Below, in pieces: positions 14,388 to 15,810 of a stretch of DNA of 15,810 bases. The notes under the pieces were generated by a model. That model was given only the letters and a program-made list of their open reading frames with translations, searched no databases and was not told where the DNA came from. The first letter of the stretch is position 1. Every line of letters starts with the position of its first letter. The translations under genes were made by a program, and so were the position numbers. Origin of the DNA: 66-474 sp035695065 (GTDB lineage Bacteria; Pseudomonadota; Gammaproteobacteria; Xanthomonadales; Rhodanobacteraceae); NCBI GenBank assembly GCA_035695065.1, contig DASSEW010000062.1, positions 1 to 15,810 of the forward strand, in the 5' to 3' direction.

Positions 14388-14906
14388 TCAATTCGTCCCC
14401 CGCAGCAACGGCGTCACGACCTGCTCCAGCCGTGCACTCGTCCACACCGGATCCTTGTCCTTCCAGCCGTCGTCCGCGAGCTTTCCGTCGCGGTCGATCA
14501 CGAAGCTCACCGGCAGGTGCCAGATGCGTCCGTAGCCGGGCACGTGGGGGTCGCCAAGCAGCCCGACCGGAAAGCTCAGCGTACTCGCGACCTTGCGCAC
14601 TTTCGCCAGCTCGTCGGGCGTATCGAGGCTGAAGCCGAGCACGACCAGTCCTTGCTTCGCATGTTGCTGCGCATAGCGCGACAGCAGCGGCAGTTCCTCG
14701 CGGCAGGGTTCGCACCAGGTCGCCCAGAAAGTGAGGATCACGACTTTGCCGCGCAGGTCGCGCGTGGCGATGTGCTTGCCGTCCAGCGTGGTCAGCGTGA
14801 TCGGCGGCGCGGGCGCGCCAACCTTCAGATCGTTGCCCGCCACAGCCGAAGGCGCGAAGGGCAACATCAGCGCCAACGCGATCATCGCGAGCACAACGCG
14901 GCGCAT
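14388..14906 (-). CDS. TlpA-like periplasmic thioredoxin
   Basis: A 172-residue exported thiol-disulfide protein. A signal peptide is visible (MRRVV, hydrophobic core, AVA before G24). The thioredoxin fold carries WCEPC with Cys65 and Cys68, the preceding VVILTFWATW strand, and a cis-proline at Pro132 (HLPVSFVID). The TlpA/ResA/DsbE class keeps periplasmic cysteines reduced, often for cytochrome c or copper-centre assembly; the partner cannot be told here, and no cytochrome genes are in view. The start ATG overlaps the stop of the upstream barrel gene by one base (TGATG on the minus strand), so the two proteins are probably made together. Confidence 0.92.
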   Translation of the reverse strand: MRRVVLAMIALALMLPFAPSAVAGNDLKVGAPAPPITLTTLDGKHIATRDLRGKVVILTFWATWCEPCREELPLLSRYAQQHAKQGLVVLGFSLDTPDELAKVRKVASTLSFPVGLLGDPHVPGYGRIWHLPVSFVIDRDGKLADDGWKDKDPVWTSARLEQVVTPLLRGTN

Positions 14907-15810
14907 CAGAACGCCATGCTCAGGCCGAGCGTCGCAGCCCAGCGCGGGAACAGTTGATAGCCGTCCAGATGGCTGTATACCGGCACCTGCACGAAACCAT
15001 AGGCCTGCAGGTTGTTGCGCAGGCTCACGCTCATGCCGGGACTCAGGTATGCGACGGTACCTGCGGTATTGGGACGATCCGCCAGCGCGCCCTGGTCGGC
15101 GCTCTTGTGCAGCAGGTTCAATTGCAGTTGCGGCACCCAGTTGGCGTGCGCCTCGTAACGCAGGCCGACATTGACCGACAACTGGTTGCCCGGCCGGAAG
15201 TCCACGCCGGGTGTATCCATGCGGTGTGCGACCGCGGCCTGGAACTGGCCGTTGGCGAAGACGTCGAAATCCTGGCTGACCGGCTGGTACCAGTACGCGC
15301 CGACGATCGCATCGGTGCTGCCGGTACCGGCCTGCAGGCTCGCATCCAGCGCTTCGCCGCGCAACGGTCCGCTGTTGAAGAACACCGGACGGCCGGCCAC
15401 CACGCCGCCCTCGTTCTCGCCGCCGTAGCGGCCGGTCGGCAGTTTCACGCCGGCCAGCACGCCGAAATAGTGCGTCGGAAGGAAGCCCTGGTAGCTCGCG
15501 ATCAGTTTCAGGTCGCCGATGCCTGACACGCGCGCCGCACTCAGTTGATCGGGTGCGATTTCGGCCGGCGTGAACGGCGACGGCTGTTCGCCGTACGTGG
15601 TGTGGTCGCGGCGCACGTACGGCAACACCGCGGAGAAGCCCCAGTCCGCGTTCGGGTGATAGCTGATCCCGAGATTGATGTAACGATTGAGCTTGTCCTT
15701 TTCGATCTCGCTGGCATCGGCAGAGGGATCGGAAGGATCATCCACGATCTGCGCAGGCGATGAGCTGCAGCTGCCTTGGCGCAATTCATCCTGATTCAGG
15801 AACGCGGATT
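14906..15810 (-). CDS. Probable outer-membrane barrel protein, 5' end missing
   Basis: At least 301 residues, open to the window edge, so the N-terminus and any signal peptide are not seen. The visible part has alternating hydrophobic and polar strands with aromatic girdles (ISYHPNADWGFSAVLPYV, YFGVLAGVKLPTGRYG, LQAYGFVQVPVYSHLDGYQ) and ends in a C-terminal Phe (LGLSMAF), the usual signal for outer-membrane insertion. The LPTG segment and overall pattern resemble the transporter/MetA-like (phenol degradation) barrel family; this is by resemblance only. Near the visible N-terminus is a Cys in RQGSCSSSPAQIVDD, in a polar, probably periplasmic stretch. A TTG at 15784 is not a credible start because coding continues upstream (LNQDEL). 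It is coupled to the TlpA-like gene. Confidence 0.75.
   Translation of the reverse strand, partial: SAFLNQDELRQGSCSSSPAQIVDDPSDPSADASEIEKDKLNRYINLGISYHPNADWGFSAVLPYVRRDHTTYGEQPSPFTPAEIAPDQLSAARVSGIGDLKLIASYQGFLPTHYFGVLAGVKLPTGRYGGENEGGVVAGRPVFFNSGPLRGEALDASLQAGTGSTDAIVGAYWYQPVSQDFDVFANGQFQAAVAHRMDTPGVDFRPGNQLSVNVGLRYEAHANWVPQLQLNLLHKSADQGALADRPNTAGTVAYLSPGMSVSLRNNLQAYGFVQVPVYSHLDGYQLFPRWAATLGLSMAF

Overview
The window looks like chromosomal DNA from a high-GC gammaproteobacterium, most likely of the order Xanthomonadales (Rhodanobacter, Dyella or Lysobacter type). The evidence is the codon use, the SecA with a C-terminal SEC-C zinc motif, the nudE-cysQ-mazG operon, the tesA/ybbA-ybbP divergon, and intergenic repeats of the kind common in that order. 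This assignment is an inference from style and gene order; no database was searched. About ten genes are recognisable housekeeping or conserved genes. No rRNA, tRNA, CRISPR array, transposase or integrase was seen.

Layout, left to right. 1-1449 is the 3' half of secA. 1450-2049 is a gene-free mosaic of short palindromic repeats. 2050-2493 is a small, lower-GC orphan gene for a C39-like cysteine peptidase. 2550-4719 is a tightly overlapping operon of a NudE-type Nudix hydrolase, CysQ and MazG. It is followed by an exported DUF4097-type repeat protein (4799-5647). On the minus strand come an FtsX-type permease (YbbP-like, 5699-8185) and its ATPase (YbbA-like, 8271-8957). They diverge from tesA (8956-9567) with overlapping start codons.

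The right half is a signalling block on the plus strand. An OmpR-type response regulator (9701-10420) is followed by a histidine kinase that has lost, or never had, its membrane sensor (10442-11341). Next is a BlaI-type repressor (11423-11800) translationally overlapped with an M56/BlaR1-type membrane metalloprotease (11787-13343). The promoter of the BlaI gene carries two dyads that look like its own operators, and the repressor keeps a residue pair aligned with the known BlaI/MecI cleavage site. The protease lacks a beta-lactam sensor domain and instead has a two-cysteine domain plus a long Pro-rich tail. No beta-lactamase is nearby, so what this switch senses and controls is open. A T2-family isoaspartyl peptidase/asparaginase (13358-14281) follows, then, convergently, a TlpA-like thioredoxin (14388-14906) coupled to a probable outer-membrane barrel cut by the window edge (14906-15810).

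Three copies of a dispersed double-hairpin repeat (5653-5700, 8211-8258, 14298-14367) sit between genes. One of them supplies the stop codon of the permease. Two genes (nudE and the asparaginase) have a -10-like box placed so that transcription would begin at the A of the ATG, suggesting leaderless mRNAs.
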